A stretch of 64,000 nucleotides of DNA from Solimonas sp040066175. Lineage in GTDB: Bacteria; Pseudomonadota; Gammaproteobacteria; Nevskiales; Nevskiaceae. A program made the translations under genes and the position numbers. Position 1 is the stretch's first letter. Each line of letters begins with the position of its first letter. The stretch spans positions 124,001-188,000 of the forward strand of contig NZ_JBEAAM010000001.1 of assembly GCF_040066175.1 (NCBI RefSeq), written 5' to 3'. The notes beneath the pieces were generated by a model that did no database searches, had not been told where the DNA came from, and saw only the letters and a list, made by a program, of their open reading frames with translations. Of the stretch, positions 52,441 to 62,167 are shown in pieces.

Positions 52441-53505
52441 TCAAGTCCCGAAGTTGATCTTGGCTTCGAGATTGGTGCGCGAATCGGCGTTGGTCAGGGC
52501 CTCGTCCAGTGTGATCGTTCCTTCCTTGAACAGGCCATACAGCGACGCGTCGAAGGTCTGCATGCCCTTGTCCGACGACTGGTTCATCGCTTCCTTGATC
52601 TCGTCGATGCGCTTGTTGAGGATCAGTTCCTGGATGTAGGGCGTGTTGATCATCACCTCGATCGCCGCGCAGCGCTTGCCGTCCTTGCGCCGCACCAGGC
52701 GCTGCGAAATGATCGCCCGCAGCGTCAGCGACAAGTCCATGTACAGCTGGTCGCGCAGCGACTCCGGATACAGGTTGACGATGCGCTGCATCGCCTGATA
52801 GGCGTTGTTGGCATGCAGCGTCGAGATCGCGAGGTGCCCGGTATTCGCCAGCTGGATGCAGGCATCCATCGTTTCGCGCGTGCGCACCTCGCCGACGAGG
52901 ATCACGTCCGGCGCCTCGCGCAGCGCGCTCTTGAGCGCGCGCTCGTAGCTGATCGTGTCCTGGCCGACCTCGCGCTGGTTGATGATGCTCTTCTTGTTCG
53001 GGTGGATGAACTCGACCGGATCCTCGATCGTCAGGATGTGACCGGACTGCGTTTCGTTGCGGTGATTGATCATCGCCGCCAGCGTGGTCGATTTTCCGGA
53101 ACCGGTCGCGCCGACCATCAGCACCAGACCGCGCTTGTGCAGGATCAGATCCTTGAGCACCGGCGGCATGCCGGCGATCTCGTCGAGCCGCGGCACGCCG
53201 GCGCGGATGTAGCGCAGCACCATGCTCAGCGATCCGCGCTGGTTGAAGATGTTGACGCGGAAGCGACCGAGTCCGCCCGCCTCCGTGGCGAGGTCGATCT
53301 CCAGATGCTGTTCGAGATACTGCTGCTGCTCCGCGGACAGGATCGACATCGCCAGTTCCTTGACGACCTCGCGCGTCAGCACGTTCTTGCCGATCGGCAC
53401 CAGCTCGCCCTCGATCTTGATCTGCGCCGGCGCGTTGGCGGTGAAGAACAGGTCGGAGCCGTTCTTCTCGACGCACAGCTTGAGGTACGGCAGGATCTTG
53501 AGCAT
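52441..53505 (-). CDS. Third PilT/PilU-type type IV pilus retraction ATPase
   Basis: Hexameric motor ATPase of the PilT family, 354 residues. KNGSDLFFTANAPAQIKIEG opens the N-terminal domain. Walker A is VGATGSGKSTTLAAMINHRN, the Asp box TIEDPVEFIH, Walker B VILVGEVRTRETMDACIQLA, and the His box ISTLHANNAYQAMQRIVNLY. The AIRNLI-like region of PilT reads MINTPYIQELILNKRIDEIK. It has PilU-like ends and shares NADSRTNLEAKI with the neighbouring PilU. It is co-directional with pilT and pilU, 18 bases after pilU, which makes a tandem trio. Confidence 0.9.
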   Translation of the reverse strand: MLKILPYLKLCVEKNGSDLFFTANAPAQIKIEGELVPIGKNVLTREVVKELAMSILSAEQQQYLEQHLEIDLATEAGGLGRFRVNIFNQRGSLSMVLRYIRAGVPRLDEIAGMPPVLKDLILHKRGLVLMVGATGSGKSTTLAAMINHRNETQSGHILTIEDPVEFIHPNKKSIINQREVGQDTISYERALKSALREAPDVILVGEVRTRETMDACIQLANTGHLAISTLHANNAYQAMQRIVNLYPESLRDQLYMDLSLTLRAIISQRLVRRKDGKRCAAIEVMINTPYIQELILNKRIDEIKEAMNQSSDKGMQTFDASLYGLFKEGTITLDEALTNADSRTNLEAKINFGT

Positions 53506-53523
53506 GAATGTTCCCGGCTGACG

Positions 53524-54690
<1,167 letters not shown>

Positions 54691-54711
54691 CTCATCTCTC
54701 CGTCACGGCCT

Positions 54712-55752
54712 TCACACCGTGAAGCTGCGCGGGTCGGCGGACTTGGTGCGCGCCTCCTCGATCGAGGTGACCCCCTTGCGTACCAGCTCCTTGAGACACT
54801 GATCGAGCGTCTGCATGCCCTCCTTCTGGCCGGTCTGGATGGCACTGTACATCTGCGCGACCTTGTTCTCGCGGATCAGGTTGCGGATCGCCGGCGTGCC
54901 GATCATGATCTCGTGCGCGGCGACGCGACCACCGCCCTTCTTCTTCAGCAGGGTCTGCGAAATCACCGCCCGCAGCGACTCGGACAGCATCGCCCGCACC
55001 ATGTCCTTCTCCGCGGCGGGAAACACGTCCACGATGCGGTCCACCGTCTTGGCTGCCGACGACGTGTGCAGGGTGCCGAACACCAGGTGACCGGTCTCGG
55101 CGGCGGTCAGCGCGAGCCGGATGGTCTCCAGATCGCGCATCTCGCCGACCAGGATCACGTCGGGGTCCTCGCGCAGCGCCGAGCGCAGTGCCTCGTTGAA
55201 GCCGAGCGTGTCGCGGTGCACCTCACGCTGGTTGATCAGGCACTTCTTCGAAGGATGCACGAACTCGATCGGATCCTCGACGGTGAGGATGTGTCCGTAC
55301 TCGTTTTCGTTGATGTGGTTGATCATCGCCGCCAGCGTCGTAGATTTGCCCGAACCGGTGGGTCCGGTCACCAGCACGATGCCGCGCGGATACTCGGAAA
55401 TGTCCTTGAAGATCGCCGGGCACTTGAGATCCTCCAGCGTCAGGATCTTCGACGGAATCGTGCGGAACACCGCGCCCGAGCCGCGCGAATGGGTGAACGC
55501 ATTGACGCGGAAGCGCGCCAGCCCGGGGATCTCGAACGAGAAGTCGGTTTCGAGGAACTCGTCCCAGGCCTTGCGCTGCTTGTCATTCATGATGTCGTAC
55601 ACCATGTCGTGGACCTGCTTGTGGTCCAGCGGCGGCAGGTTGATGCGCTTGACGTCGCCATCGACACGGATCATCGGCTCGACACCGGCCGACAGGTGGA
55701 GATCGGAGGCGCCCTGCTTGGCGCTGAAGGTCAACAGCTGTGCAATATCCAT
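54712..55752 (-). CDS. pilT: Type IV pilus retraction motor ATPase
   Basis: Motor that depolymerises pili for twitching motility; 346 residues (P. aeruginosa 344). MDIAQLLTFSAKQGASDLHL is the canonical PilT start. Walker A is VTGPTGSGKSTTLAAMINHI, Asp box LTVEDPIEFVH, Walker B VILVGEMRDLETIRLALTAA, His box FGTLHTSSAAKTVDRIVDVF, and the PilT-specific AIRNLIRENKVAQMYSAIQT is intact. ATG 55752 matches the family start; an in-frame start at 55785 adds unrelated residues. It is divergent from yggS, a common arrangement. Confidence 0.97.
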   Translation of the reverse strand: MDIAQLLTFSAKQGASDLHLSAGVEPMIRVDGDVKRINLPPLDHKQVHDMVYDIMNDKQRKAWDEFLETDFSFEIPGLARFRVNAFTHSRGSGAVFRTIPSKILTLEDLKCPAIFKDISEYPRGIVLVTGPTGSGKSTTLAAMINHINENEYGHILTVEDPIEFVHPSKKCLINQREVHRDTLGFNEALRSALREDPDVILVGEMRDLETIRLALTAAETGHLVFGTLHTSSAAKTVDRIVDVFPAAEKDMVRAMLSESLRAVISQTLLKKKGGGRVAAHEIMIGTPAIRNLIRENKVAQMYSAIQTGQKEGMQTLDQCLKELVRKGVTSIEEARTKSADPRSFTV

Positions 55753-55830
55753 CCGGATTCCCTGTGGCGCTCGTCGGCGCGGCACGATGCGATGCGCCAG
55801 ACGTTATCGGCAATTCTCCACCGAGGCAAT

Positions 55831-56520
55831 ATGACTTCGATCGCGCAGAACCTGCAGACCGTACGCCAGCGGATCGCGCGCGCCTGTGTCGCCGCCGGGC
55901 GGCCGCTGGACAGCGTGCGCCTGCTCGCGGTGAGCAAGACCTTCGACGTCGATGCGCTGCGCGCAGCGGCGGCGGCCGGCCAGCGCGAGTTCGGTGAAAG
56001 TTACCTGCAGGAGGCTCTGGCCAAGCAGCAGCAGCTGCGGGATCTCGATCTGGTCTGGCATTTCATCGGACCGGTGCAGTCCAACAAGACGCGCGCGCTG
56101 GCCGAGTCCTTCGACTGGGTGCATGGCATCGACCGCATCAAGGTCGCGCAGCGGCTGTCGGACCAGCGGCCCGCACGGCTGCCGCCGCTCGACGTCTGCG
56201 TGCAGGTCAACATCTCCGGCGAGGCCAGCAAGTCGGGCTGCGCGCCCGCCGAAGCGCTCGACCTGTGCCGTGCAGTCGCCGCACTGCCGCGGCTGCGCCT
56301 GCGCGGCCTGATGGCGATTCCGGCGCCGGCCCGCACCGACAGCGATCCGCGCCTGCCCTACCGGCAGCTGCACGCGCTGTTCGAGACGATCCGCAGCGCC
56401 GGCATCGCGCTGGACACTGTCTCCGCCGGCATGTCGGACGACCTCGAAGCGGCGATAATGGAAGGATCGACCCTGGTCCGTGTCGGGACCGCACTTTTTG
56501 GACAGCGAACCAAGCCATGA
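55831..56520 (+). CDS. yggS: YggS family PLP homeostasis protein
   Basis: PLP-binding alanine-racemase-fold protein that balances pyridoxal phosphate and amino-acid pools. 229 residues: RLLAVSKTFDVDALRAAAAA with the PLP lysine, GQREFGESYLQEALAKQQQL, WHFIGPVQSNKTRALAESFD, VCVQVNISGEASKSGCAP, LRGLMAIPAPARTDSDPRLP and LSAGMS-like TVSAGMSDDLEAAIMEGSTL. It overlaps rpiA by ATGA, and is divergent from pilT. Confidence 0.96.
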   Translation: MTSIAQNLQTVRQRIARACVAAGRPLDSVRLLAVSKTFDVDALRAAAAAGQREFGESYLQEALAKQQQLRDLDLVWHFIGPVQSNKTRALAESFDWVHGIDRIKVAQRLSDQRPARLPPLDVCVQVNISGEASKSGCAPAEALDLCRAVAALPRLRLRGLMAIPAPARTDSDPRLPYRQLHALFETIRSAGIALDTVSAGMSDDLEAAIMEGSTLVRVGTALFGQRTKP

Positions 56521-57188
56521 GTCCGCAAGATGCCGCCAAGCGCGCAGCCGCCGAAGCCGCCCTCCAGTACATCGAACCCGGCGAAGTGCTCGGCGTCGGC
56601 ACCGGCTCGACGGTCAACCACTTCATCGACCTGATCGCCGAACGGCGCCTGCAGGCCGACATCCCCGGCGCCGTGTCGTCGTCGAACGCCAGTACCGAGC
56701 GCCTGCACAAGATCGGCGTCAAGGTGCTGGACTTGAACCAGACCGGGACACTGTCGCTCTACGTCGATGGTGCCGACGAGGCCAACCGCCACCTGCAGCT
56801 GATCAAGGGCGGCGGTGCGGCACTGACGCGCGAGAAGATCGTCGCGGCGGCCAGCCGCAAGTTCGTCTGCATCGTCGATGAGTCCAAGCTGGTCGGCGTG
56901 CTCGGCAAGTTCCCGCTGCCGGTCGAGGTGATCCCGATGGCGCGGTCCTACGTCGGCCGCGAGCTGACGCGCCTGGGCGGCCGGCCGGTATTCCGCGAAG
57001 GCGTCACCACCGACAACGGCAACGTGATTCTCGACGTGCACGGACTCGACATCGTCGATCCGGTGCGGCTCGAAAACGAGATCAACGGACTTGCCGGCGT
57101 GGTCTGTGTCGGCCTGTTCGCGCGCCGGCCTGCCGACGTGCTGATCGTCGGCTCGCCATCCGGCACGCATGTGCTGAAGGCAGCCTGA
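56517..57188 (+). CDS. rpiA: Ribose-5-phosphate isomerase A
   Basis: Interconverts ribose 5-phosphate and ribulose 5-phosphate in the pentose phosphate pathway. 223 residues (E. coli 219): EVLGVGTGSTVNHFIDLIAE, AVSSSNASTERLHKIG, LYVDGADEANRHLQLIKGGG with the D-G-A-D-E active-site motif, GGAALTREKIVAAASRKFVC, and TDNGNVILDVHGLDI with N-G-N. The start ATG overlaps the yggS stop. It converges with the RRM gene across 103 bases where I see no clear terminator. Confidence 0.97.
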   Translation: MSPQDAAKRAAAEAALQYIEPGEVLGVGTGSTVNHFIDLIAERRLQADIPGAVSSSNASTERLHKIGVKVLDLNQTGTLSLYVDGADEANRHLQLIKGGGAALTREKIVAAASRKFVCIVDESKLVGVLGKFPLPVEVIPMARSYVGRELTRLGGRPVFREGVTTDNGNVILDVHGLDIVDPVRLENEINGLAGVVCVGLFARRPADVLIVGSPSGTHVLKAA

Positions 57189-57291
57189 GGCGGCCGGACA
57201 ACGGTCACGCGCAGCACGCACGGAGAACGCTGGGACGGGCGTGCAAGCGCTGCCGCCCGCCCGCTACGCGCGAACCATGCGTTGGCGTCGG

Positions 57292-57564
57292 CTACCGGCG
57301 ACGCGCACCGCCGCGCCGGGCGTCGCGCGGCTGCTCCTCGTTGACCTTCATCGGCTTGCCGCGCAATTCCCTGCCGTTGAGGCCGGCGATCGCCGCCCGC
57401 GCCTCGTGGCCTTCCATCTCGACGAATCCGAAGCCCTTGCACTGGCCGCTGAACACGTCGTTGGCCAGCTTGATCGAAAACACCTTGCCGAACGCGGCGA
57501 ACAGATCGTTGAGCTCGCGCTCGGTGGTGTCGGTCGGCAGATTGCCGGCAAAAACTCGCTTCAT
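57292..57564 (-). CDS. RRM-domain RNA-binding protein
   Basis: 90 residues, single RNA recognition motif: RNP2 VFAGNLPT at residues 4-11, RNP1 KGFGFVEM around residue 44, and an Arg-rich tail (DARRGGARRR). Bacterial RRM proteins of this size are induced by cold and modulate RNA structure. GGAGGAG precedes the ATG. It lies 25 bases downstream of rhlE, so both are likely made from one transcript; helicase plus RNA-binding protein make sense together in cold adaptation. Confidence 0.93.
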   Translation of the reverse strand: MKRVFAGNLPTDTTERELNDLFAAFGKVFSIKLANDVFSGQCKGFGFVEMEGHEARAAIAGLNGRELRGKPMKVNEEQPRDARRGGARRR

Positions 57565-57589
57565 GCGCTCCTCCTGGGAGATGAATGGC

Positions 57590-58915
57590 TCAACGACCGC
57601 CGTGACGATGGCCGCGCTGCTGCGGCCGCCCGCGGCGCGCGGACGAGGCATCCGCGCGTCCGCCGTGGCCGGCATGCGCCGGCTTGTGCGCTTCCTGGCG
57701 ACCGCCGCCGCGCGGCGTCCGGCGGGCCGGACGCGGTGCGCGTTCGACGGGCTCGGCGGCGCGATCCGGGCGCGGGCTCGGCGTGAAGCCTTCGACCTCG
57801 AAGGCCGGCACGCTGCGGCGCAGCAGCTTCTCGATGTCGCGCCACTCGCCGTACTCCTCGCGGCACACCAGCGAGATCGCCTCGCCGGTCTGGCCCGCGC
57901 GGCCGGTACGGCCGATGCGGTGCACGTAGTCTTCCGGGACTGACGGCAACTCGTAATTGACGACATACGGCAACTGGTCGATGTCGAGCCCGCGCGCGGC
58001 GATGTCGGTGGCCACCAGGGCACGCACTTCGCCGGCCTTGAAACCGGCCAGGGCCTTCAGGCGCGCGTTCTGGCTCTTGTTGCCGTGCAGTGCGGCGGCG
58101 GGAATGCCGTCCCGGATCAGACGTTCGGTGAGCCGGTTGGCGCCGTGCTTGGTCCGCGTGAACACCAGCACCTGCGGCCAGTTGAAGCGGCTGATGATGT
58201 AGCCGAGCAACTCGGCCTTGTGTGCCTTGTCGATGAAGATCGCGCGCTGCGTCACCGCCTCGGCGGCGCTGTTGCGCGGCGCGATGTCGATGGTCACCGG
58301 ATCGTGCAGCAGACCCTCCGCAAGCTTGCGGATGTCCGGCGAGAACGTCGCCGAGAACAGCAGGTTCTGGCGCTGCTTCGGCAAACGCTCGATGACGCGG
58401 CGGATGTCGCGGATGAAACCCATGTCGAGCATGCGGTCGGCTTCGTCGAGCACGAAGAACTCGACCTGCGACAGGTCGATCGTGCGCTGGCCGACGTGGT
58501 CGAGCAGGCGGCCCGGCGTCGCGACGACGATGTCCGCGCCGCGCCGCAACGCGTCGATCTGCGGGTTGATGCCGACACCGCCAAAGATCAGCACCGTGCG
58601 CAGTCCGTGCAGGTGACGGCCATAGGTGCGCACGCTGTCCTCGACCTGCGCCGCGAGTTCGCGCGTCGGCACCAGCACCAGCGCACGCACCGGCCGCCGT
58701 CCGCTCGCCTGCTTCGGCGCGGCGTGCAGCCGCTGGAGCATGGGCAGCGTGAACGCGGCGGTCTTGCCGGTGCCGGTCTGGGCGGCGGCGAGCAGGTCGC
58801 GGCCGGCGAGGATTTCGGGGACCGCGCGACTCTGGATCGGGGTGGGCGTGGCATAGCCCTGATCGGCCAGCGCACGCAGCAGTTCGGGCGCGAGGCCCAT
58901 CGAATCGAATGACAT
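57590..58915 (-). CDS. rhlE: DEAD-box ATP-dependent RNA helicase RhlE-like
   Basis: Unwinds RNA, probably for ribosome assembly or mRNA decay in the cold. 441 residues: F-D-x-x-G-L Q-motif (FDSMGLAPELLRALADQGY and TPIQSRAVP), Walker A AAAQTGTGKTAAFTLPML, motif Ia PTRELA, motif II VLDEADRMLD, SAT (LFSATFSPDI), and motifs V-VI ATDIAARGLDIDQL and YVHRIGRTGRAG. The C-terminal tail is Arg/Gly/Pro-rich and disordered. Start ATG 58915 has AGGAG six bases upstream; the frame is open to 58939. A long structured leader lies upstream. Confidence 0.94.
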   Translation of the reverse strand: MSFDSMGLAPELLRALADQGYATPTPIQSRAVPEILAGRDLLAAAQTGTGKTAAFTLPMLQRLHAAPKQASGRRPVRALVLVPTRELAAQVEDSVRTYGRHLHGLRTVLIFGGVGINPQIDALRRGADIVVATPGRLLDHVGQRTIDLSQVEFFVLDEADRMLDMGFIRDIRRVIERLPKQRQNLLFSATFSPDIRKLAEGLLHDPVTIDIAPRNSAAEAVTQRAIFIDKAHKAELLGYIISRFNWPQVLVFTRTKHGANRLTERLIRDGIPAAALHGNKSQNARLKALAGFKAGEVRALVATDIAARGLDIDQLPYVVNYELPSVPEDYVHRIGRTGRAGQTGEAISLVCREEYGEWRDIEKLLRRSVPAFEVEGFTPSPRPDRAAEPVERAPRPARRTPRGGGRQEAHKPAHAGHGGRADASSARRGRPQQRGHRHGGR

Positions 58916-58987
58916 CAAGACTCCTGAACACACCTGCACGGCGAATTTCGCGCCGAGGCCGGTTCAGGCGATGGGGCGGGAACGACG

Positions 58988-59053
58988 CAGCGACGTCCGT
59001 CGCTGACGGGTTTGCGGCAGAGCGGCCAATGGCCGCGGAACTGGGTGCGCAAA
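58988..59053 (-). promoter_or_regulatory. Structured 5' leader of rhlE
   Basis: Two perfect dyads lie between the probable promoter and rhlE: CAGCGACG-TC-CGTCGCTG (58988-59005), and GCGGCCA-A-TGGCCGC (59022-59036) enclosed by TTTGCG (59011-59016) / CGCAAA (59048-59053). These would fold in the mRNA leader of roughly 160 bases. A role in cold control is inferred by analogy with cold-shock mRNAs. Confidence 0.45.
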
Positions 59054-59080
59054 CCGGGATGCGCCACACAAACGGCGCGT

Positions 59081-59086
59081 AGTATA
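59081..59086 (-). promoter_or_regulatory. Candidate -10 element for rhlE
   Basis: Minus-strand TATACT (5 of 6) in the context GGCTATACT, about 165 bases before the rhlE start. The sequence 17 bases upstream is a poor -35 (TCCCCG), so a moderate promoter is possible. Confidence 0.4.
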
Positions 59087-59130
59087 GCCGGTTGGCACCT
59101 GTGCGGGGATTCTCCTACTCTTCGACATGA

Positions 59131-59149
59131 GGCACGCAAATAGCGTGCC
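59131..59149. promoter_or_regulatory. Hairpin ahead of the DUF4399 gene
   Basis: GGCACGC-AAATA-GCGTGCC (59131-59149), a perfect 7-bp stem about 27 bases before ATG 59177. It has no T-run, so it may be a leader structure or binding site. Role unknown. Confidence 0.35.
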
Positions 59150-59176
59150 GCGCTTCCCCCCGACGATGGAGCCCCC

Positions 59177-59668
59177 ATGAACCACCTGCCGATCAGAGGC
59201 CTGCTGCTCGCGGCCGCGCTGTTGACCCCACCCGCTCAAGCCGACACCTGGAAGGATCTGAAGAGCGCGGCCAAGCAGCAGGCTGCGCAGAAGGCCGAAG
59301 AGGAACTGAACCTGCCGCAAGCCGCCACGGCCGGCGCCAAGGTGTACTTCATCGAGCCCAAGGACGGTGCCGAGGTCACCGGCCCGGTGCGTGTCGTGTT
59401 CGGCCTGTCGGCGATGGGTGTCGCGCCTGCCGGCATCAATCAGGCGGGCACCGGCCACCATCACCTGCTGATCGACGACCCGGCCGTCGATTTCACCCAG
59501 CCGCTGCCCGCCACGGAGCAGATCAAGCACTTCGGCGGCGGCCAGACGGAAACCGTGCTGTCATTGAAGCCCGGCAAGCACACGCTGCAGCTGCTGCTGG
59601 GCGACTGGAAGCACCAGCCGCACAACCCGCCGGTCCTGTCCGACAAGATCACGATCACGGTGAAGTGA
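59177..59668 (+). CDS. DUF4399 domain secreted protein
   Basis: 163 residues. Signal peptide (PIRGLLLAAALLTPPAQA, about residue 22), then an Ala/Lys-rich helix (KSAAKQQAAQKAEEELN). The DUF4399 domain follows, with VYFIEPKDGAEVTGPVRVVF, VAPAGINQAGTGHHHLLIDD, IKHFGGGQTETVLSLKPGKH and LQLLLGDWKHQPHNPPVLSD. The HHH cluster and repeated histidines hint at metal binding. The family is periplasmic with no defined role. It occupies the position upstream of rpoN where lptB is found in many gammaproteobacteria. Confidence 0.9.
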   Translation: MNHLPIRGLLLAAALLTPPAQADTWKDLKSAAKQQAAQKAEEELNLPQAATAGAKVYFIEPKDGAEVTGPVRVVFGLSAMGVAPAGINQAGTGHHHLLIDDPAVDFTQPLPATEQIKHFGGGQTETVLSLKPGKHTLQLLLGDWKHQPHNPPVLSDKITITVK

Positions 59669-59761
59669 ACGCGGCGATGCGCAGTTTCCAGTTGCCGGCT
59701 TCCAGAATCGGCGGCTGGCCCGGCTGCTGACTGGAAGCCACTCACCGGAACCCGCCACTCG

Positions 59762-61213
59762 ATGAAGTCCTCACTCGGCCTGCGGCTCGGCCAGTCGCTG
59801 ACGATGACACCCGCGCTGCAGCAGGCGATCCGCCTGCTGCAGCTGTCCAGTCTCGACCTGCAGCAGGAGATCGAACAGGCGCTGGACTCCAATCTCCTGC
59901 TCGAACGCGACGAAGGCGAATCCGCGGGCGAGGACACGCCGGCACCCGAGCCGGCCGAGGCCGCAGCCGAGCAGACTGCGGCGCTGGAACTGCGCGAGGA
60001 CGGCGACATCCCCGAGGAAATGCCGGTCGATGCCGCATGGGACGATGTCTTCGACGACCTGCCGGCCCCTGCGCGCAGCGGCGACGACGAAGAACTGCGC
60101 GACTTCCTCGAAGCCAACCTGCGGCGCAGCACCGGCCTGCATGAGCATCTTCTCGATCAGGCGCGTGTCGCACCTTTCGATGAACGCCAGGCGCAGATCG
60201 CCGAGTTCCTGATCGACGCGATCGACGAAGAGGGTTACCTGCGCAACTGGACCGAGCTGCTCGCGGAGATCGAAAGGGCCCTCGGCGCGCACACCGAGGA
60301 AGTTGAGGCGGTGCTGTGCCTGGTACAGGAATTCGACCCGATCGGCGTCGGTGCCCGCGATCTGGGCGAATGTCTGCGCCTGCAGATCGAGGCGATGCCG
60401 GCCCGCACCCCGGGCGCGCAGACCGCGCTGCGGCTGGTCACGGAGCACCTGGCGCTGGTTGCACGCCGCGACGTGGCGGCACTGGCCAAGGCAGCCGACC
60501 GGCCGGCCGAGGACATCCATCAGGCATTGACGCTGATCAAGGCGTTGCAGCCCCATCCGGGGCGACCTTTCCAGTCACATGAATCCGAATACATCTCCCC
60601 GGACGTCTTCGTCCTGAAACGCAACGGCCGCTGGACCGTGAGCCTCAACCCGGAGCACATGCCGCGCCTGCGCATCAACAGCCACTACCAGGGGCTGATC
60701 CGCCGCGCCGACACGTCCCGCGACCAGCAGATGCTCAAACAGCACCTGCAGGAGGCGCGTTACTTCATCAACAGCCTGGAAGCCCGCAATGAAACTCTGC
60801 TGCGGGTCGCGCAGTCCATAGTTGAAGAACAGCGGGCTTTCCTGGATTATGGGCCTGAGGCGATGCGGCCCCTGGTGCTGCGAGACATCGCCGAACAGCT
60901 GGGCATCCATGAATCGACGGTTTCACGCGCCACAGCCAACAAGTACATGCTCACGCCACGTGGGCTCTTCGAACTCAAGTATTTCTTTTCCAGCCACGTG
61001 CAGACCACCGGTGGTGGCGTCTGCTCGGCCACGGCAATCCAGGCCATGATCAAGCGCCTGATCGCGGCCGAGGATCCGGCGCGCCCACTGTCCGACGCGA
61101 CACTGTCGGAACTGCTGCTCAAGGAAGGCATCCAGGTCGCGCGCCGCACGGTCGCCAAATACCGCGAGGGCCTTGGGCTTCCCCCATCGCACGAGCGCAA
61201 ACCGCCGGCCTGA
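59762..61213 (+). CDS. rpoN: RNA polymerase sigma-54 factor
   Basis: Alternative sigma factor for nitrogen, motility, pilus and other genes, active only with enhancer-binding ATPases. 483 residues: N-terminal glutamine-rich region I (LGLRLGQSLTMTPALQQAIR and LQLSSLDLQQEIEQALDSN), acidic region II, the core-binding domain, LRDIAEQLGIHESTVSRAT (HTH) with FELKYFFSSHV, and the C-terminal RpoN box ARRTVAKYRE near residue 463. It starts the block hpf-ptsN-hprK-rapZ-IIA. Confidence 0.97.
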   Translation: MKSSLGLRLGQSLTMTPALQQAIRLLQLSSLDLQQEIEQALDSNLLLERDEGESAGEDTPAPEPAEAAAEQTAALELREDGDIPEEMPVDAAWDDVFDDLPAPARSGDDEELRDFLEANLRRSTGLHEHLLDQARVAPFDERQAQIAEFLIDAIDEEGYLRNWTELLAEIERALGAHTEEVEAVLCLVQEFDPIGVGARDLGECLRLQIEAMPARTPGAQTALRLVTEHLALVARRDVAALAKAADRPAEDIHQALTLIKALQPHPGRPFQSHESEYISPDVFVLKRNGRWTVSLNPEHMPRLRINSHYQGLIRRADTSRDQQMLKQHLQEARYFINSLEARNETLLRVAQSIVEEQRAFLDYGPEAMRPLVLRDIAEQLGIHESTVSRATANKYMLTPRGLFELKYFFSSHVQTTGGGVCSATAIQAMIKRLIAAEDPARPLSDATLSELLLKEGIQVARRTVAKYREGLGLPPSHERKPPA

Positions 61214-61243
61214 TGCGCCGGCTCCCCACGAAGGAGGTACGCG

Positions 61244-61564
61244 ATGAATCTGAACATCTCCGGTCACCATGTCGAAGTCACGCCGCCGCTGCGCGAGTAC
61301 GTCGTCAGCAAGCTCAAGAAGCTCGAACGGCACTTCGATCACCTGATCAGTGCGGAGGTGATTCTGTCGGTCGAGAAGCTGCGCCAGAAGGCCGAGGCGA
61401 CGATCCACGCCAGCGGTGCGAATCTGCACGCCGAGGCCGTGGATGGCGATCTGTACGCCGCCATCGATCTGCTGTCCGACAAGCTGGACCAGCAGACCCG
61501 CAAGCACAAGGACAAGACGCGCGACCACCACCAGAAGGAGGCGCACAAGCGGATGGCGACCTGA
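61244..61564 (+). CDS. hpf: Short-form ribosome hibernation promoting factor
   Basis: Binds 30S subunits and stabilises 100S dimers in stationary phase. 106 residues, so the short form: MNLNISGHHVEVTPPLREYV, FDHLISAEVILSVEKLRQKA, EATIHASGANLHAEAVDGDL and YAAIDLLSDKLDQQTRKHKD. GGAGG precedes the ATG. It is followed by a stable hairpin before ptsN, so ptsN expression may be partly uncoupled. Confidence 0.96.
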   Translation: MNLNISGHHVEVTPPLREYVVSKLKKLERHFDHLISAEVILSVEKLRQKAEATIHASGANLHAEAVDGDLYAAIDLLSDKLDQQTRKHKDKTRDHHQKEAHKRMAT

Positions 61565-61621
61565 GGTCTTCCCCCCGACCCTACGCGAACCGGCCGGCGC
61601 AGGTACAATCGCGGCATACGG

Positions 61622-61654
61622 AAGGGCCCGGGCACTTCTCGTTCCCGGGCCCTT
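61622..61654 (+). terminator. Hairpin between hpf and ptsN
   Basis: AAGGGCCCGGG (61622-61632), 11-base loop, CCCGGGCCCTT (61644-61654), followed by T then GCCG. The 11-bp stem is strong but the T-run is only three bases, so it may act as an attenuator or as a leader structure of ptsN, rather than a full terminator. Confidence 0.6.
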
Positions 61655-61683
61655 TGCCGAGGCAAACGGAAAACTTTCACGCC

Positions 61684-62145
61684 ATGAAAATCGCCGAAAT
61701 CCTGTCGCCCGAGCGCGTCGCGCACGGCCACACCTTCACCAGCAAGAAGAAAGCGCTCGAAGAGCTGTCCAGCCTGCTCGCCCGCGGCGTCCCCGGGGTG
61801 CAGGCCGCCGACATCCTCACCAGCCTCTCGGCGCGCGAGAAACTCGGCAGCACCGGACTGGGCCACGGCGTGGCGATCCCGCACGGGCGCATGGCCGGCG
61901 TCAGCCAGAGCGTCGGCGCGTTCATGCGCCTGAAGCACCCGCTCGATTACGACGCCCACGATGGCCAGCCGGTGGACCTGATCTTCGGCCTGCTGGTCCC
62001 GCAGGGCGCCACGGAAACCCACCTCAAGCATCTGGCCGCGATCGCCGAGATGTTCTCGGATACCGCGTTCTGCCAGCAGGCAAGGGCCGCGGCCGACGAA
62101 GGCGCACTGTACAAGCTGATCAGCGCCCACACGCCGGCATCCTGA
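61684..62145 (+). CDS. ptsN: Nitrogen-PTS EIIA component
   Basis: Phosphocarrier of the nitrogen PTS that regulates potassium transport, nitrogen and envelope processes. 153 residues: MKIAEILSPERVAHGHTFTS, LSAREKLGSTGLGHGVAIPH with the phosphorylated histidine in HGVAIPHGR, DLIFGLLVPQGATETHLKHL and AIAEMFSDTAFCQQARAAAD. ATG 61684 is the family start; an in-frame start at 61213 would run through hpf. It lies next to hprK as in Xanthomonadales. Confidence 0.96.
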   Translation: MKIAEILSPERVAHGHTFTSKKKALEELSSLLARGVPGVQAADILTSLSAREKLGSTGLGHGVAIPHGRMAGVSQSVGAFMRLKHPLDYDAHDGQPVDLIFGLLVPQGATETHLKHLAAIAEMFSDTAFCQQARAAADEGALYKLISAHTPAS

Positions 62146-62167
62146 TCGGCGCGAAAGCCCGCGCCGG

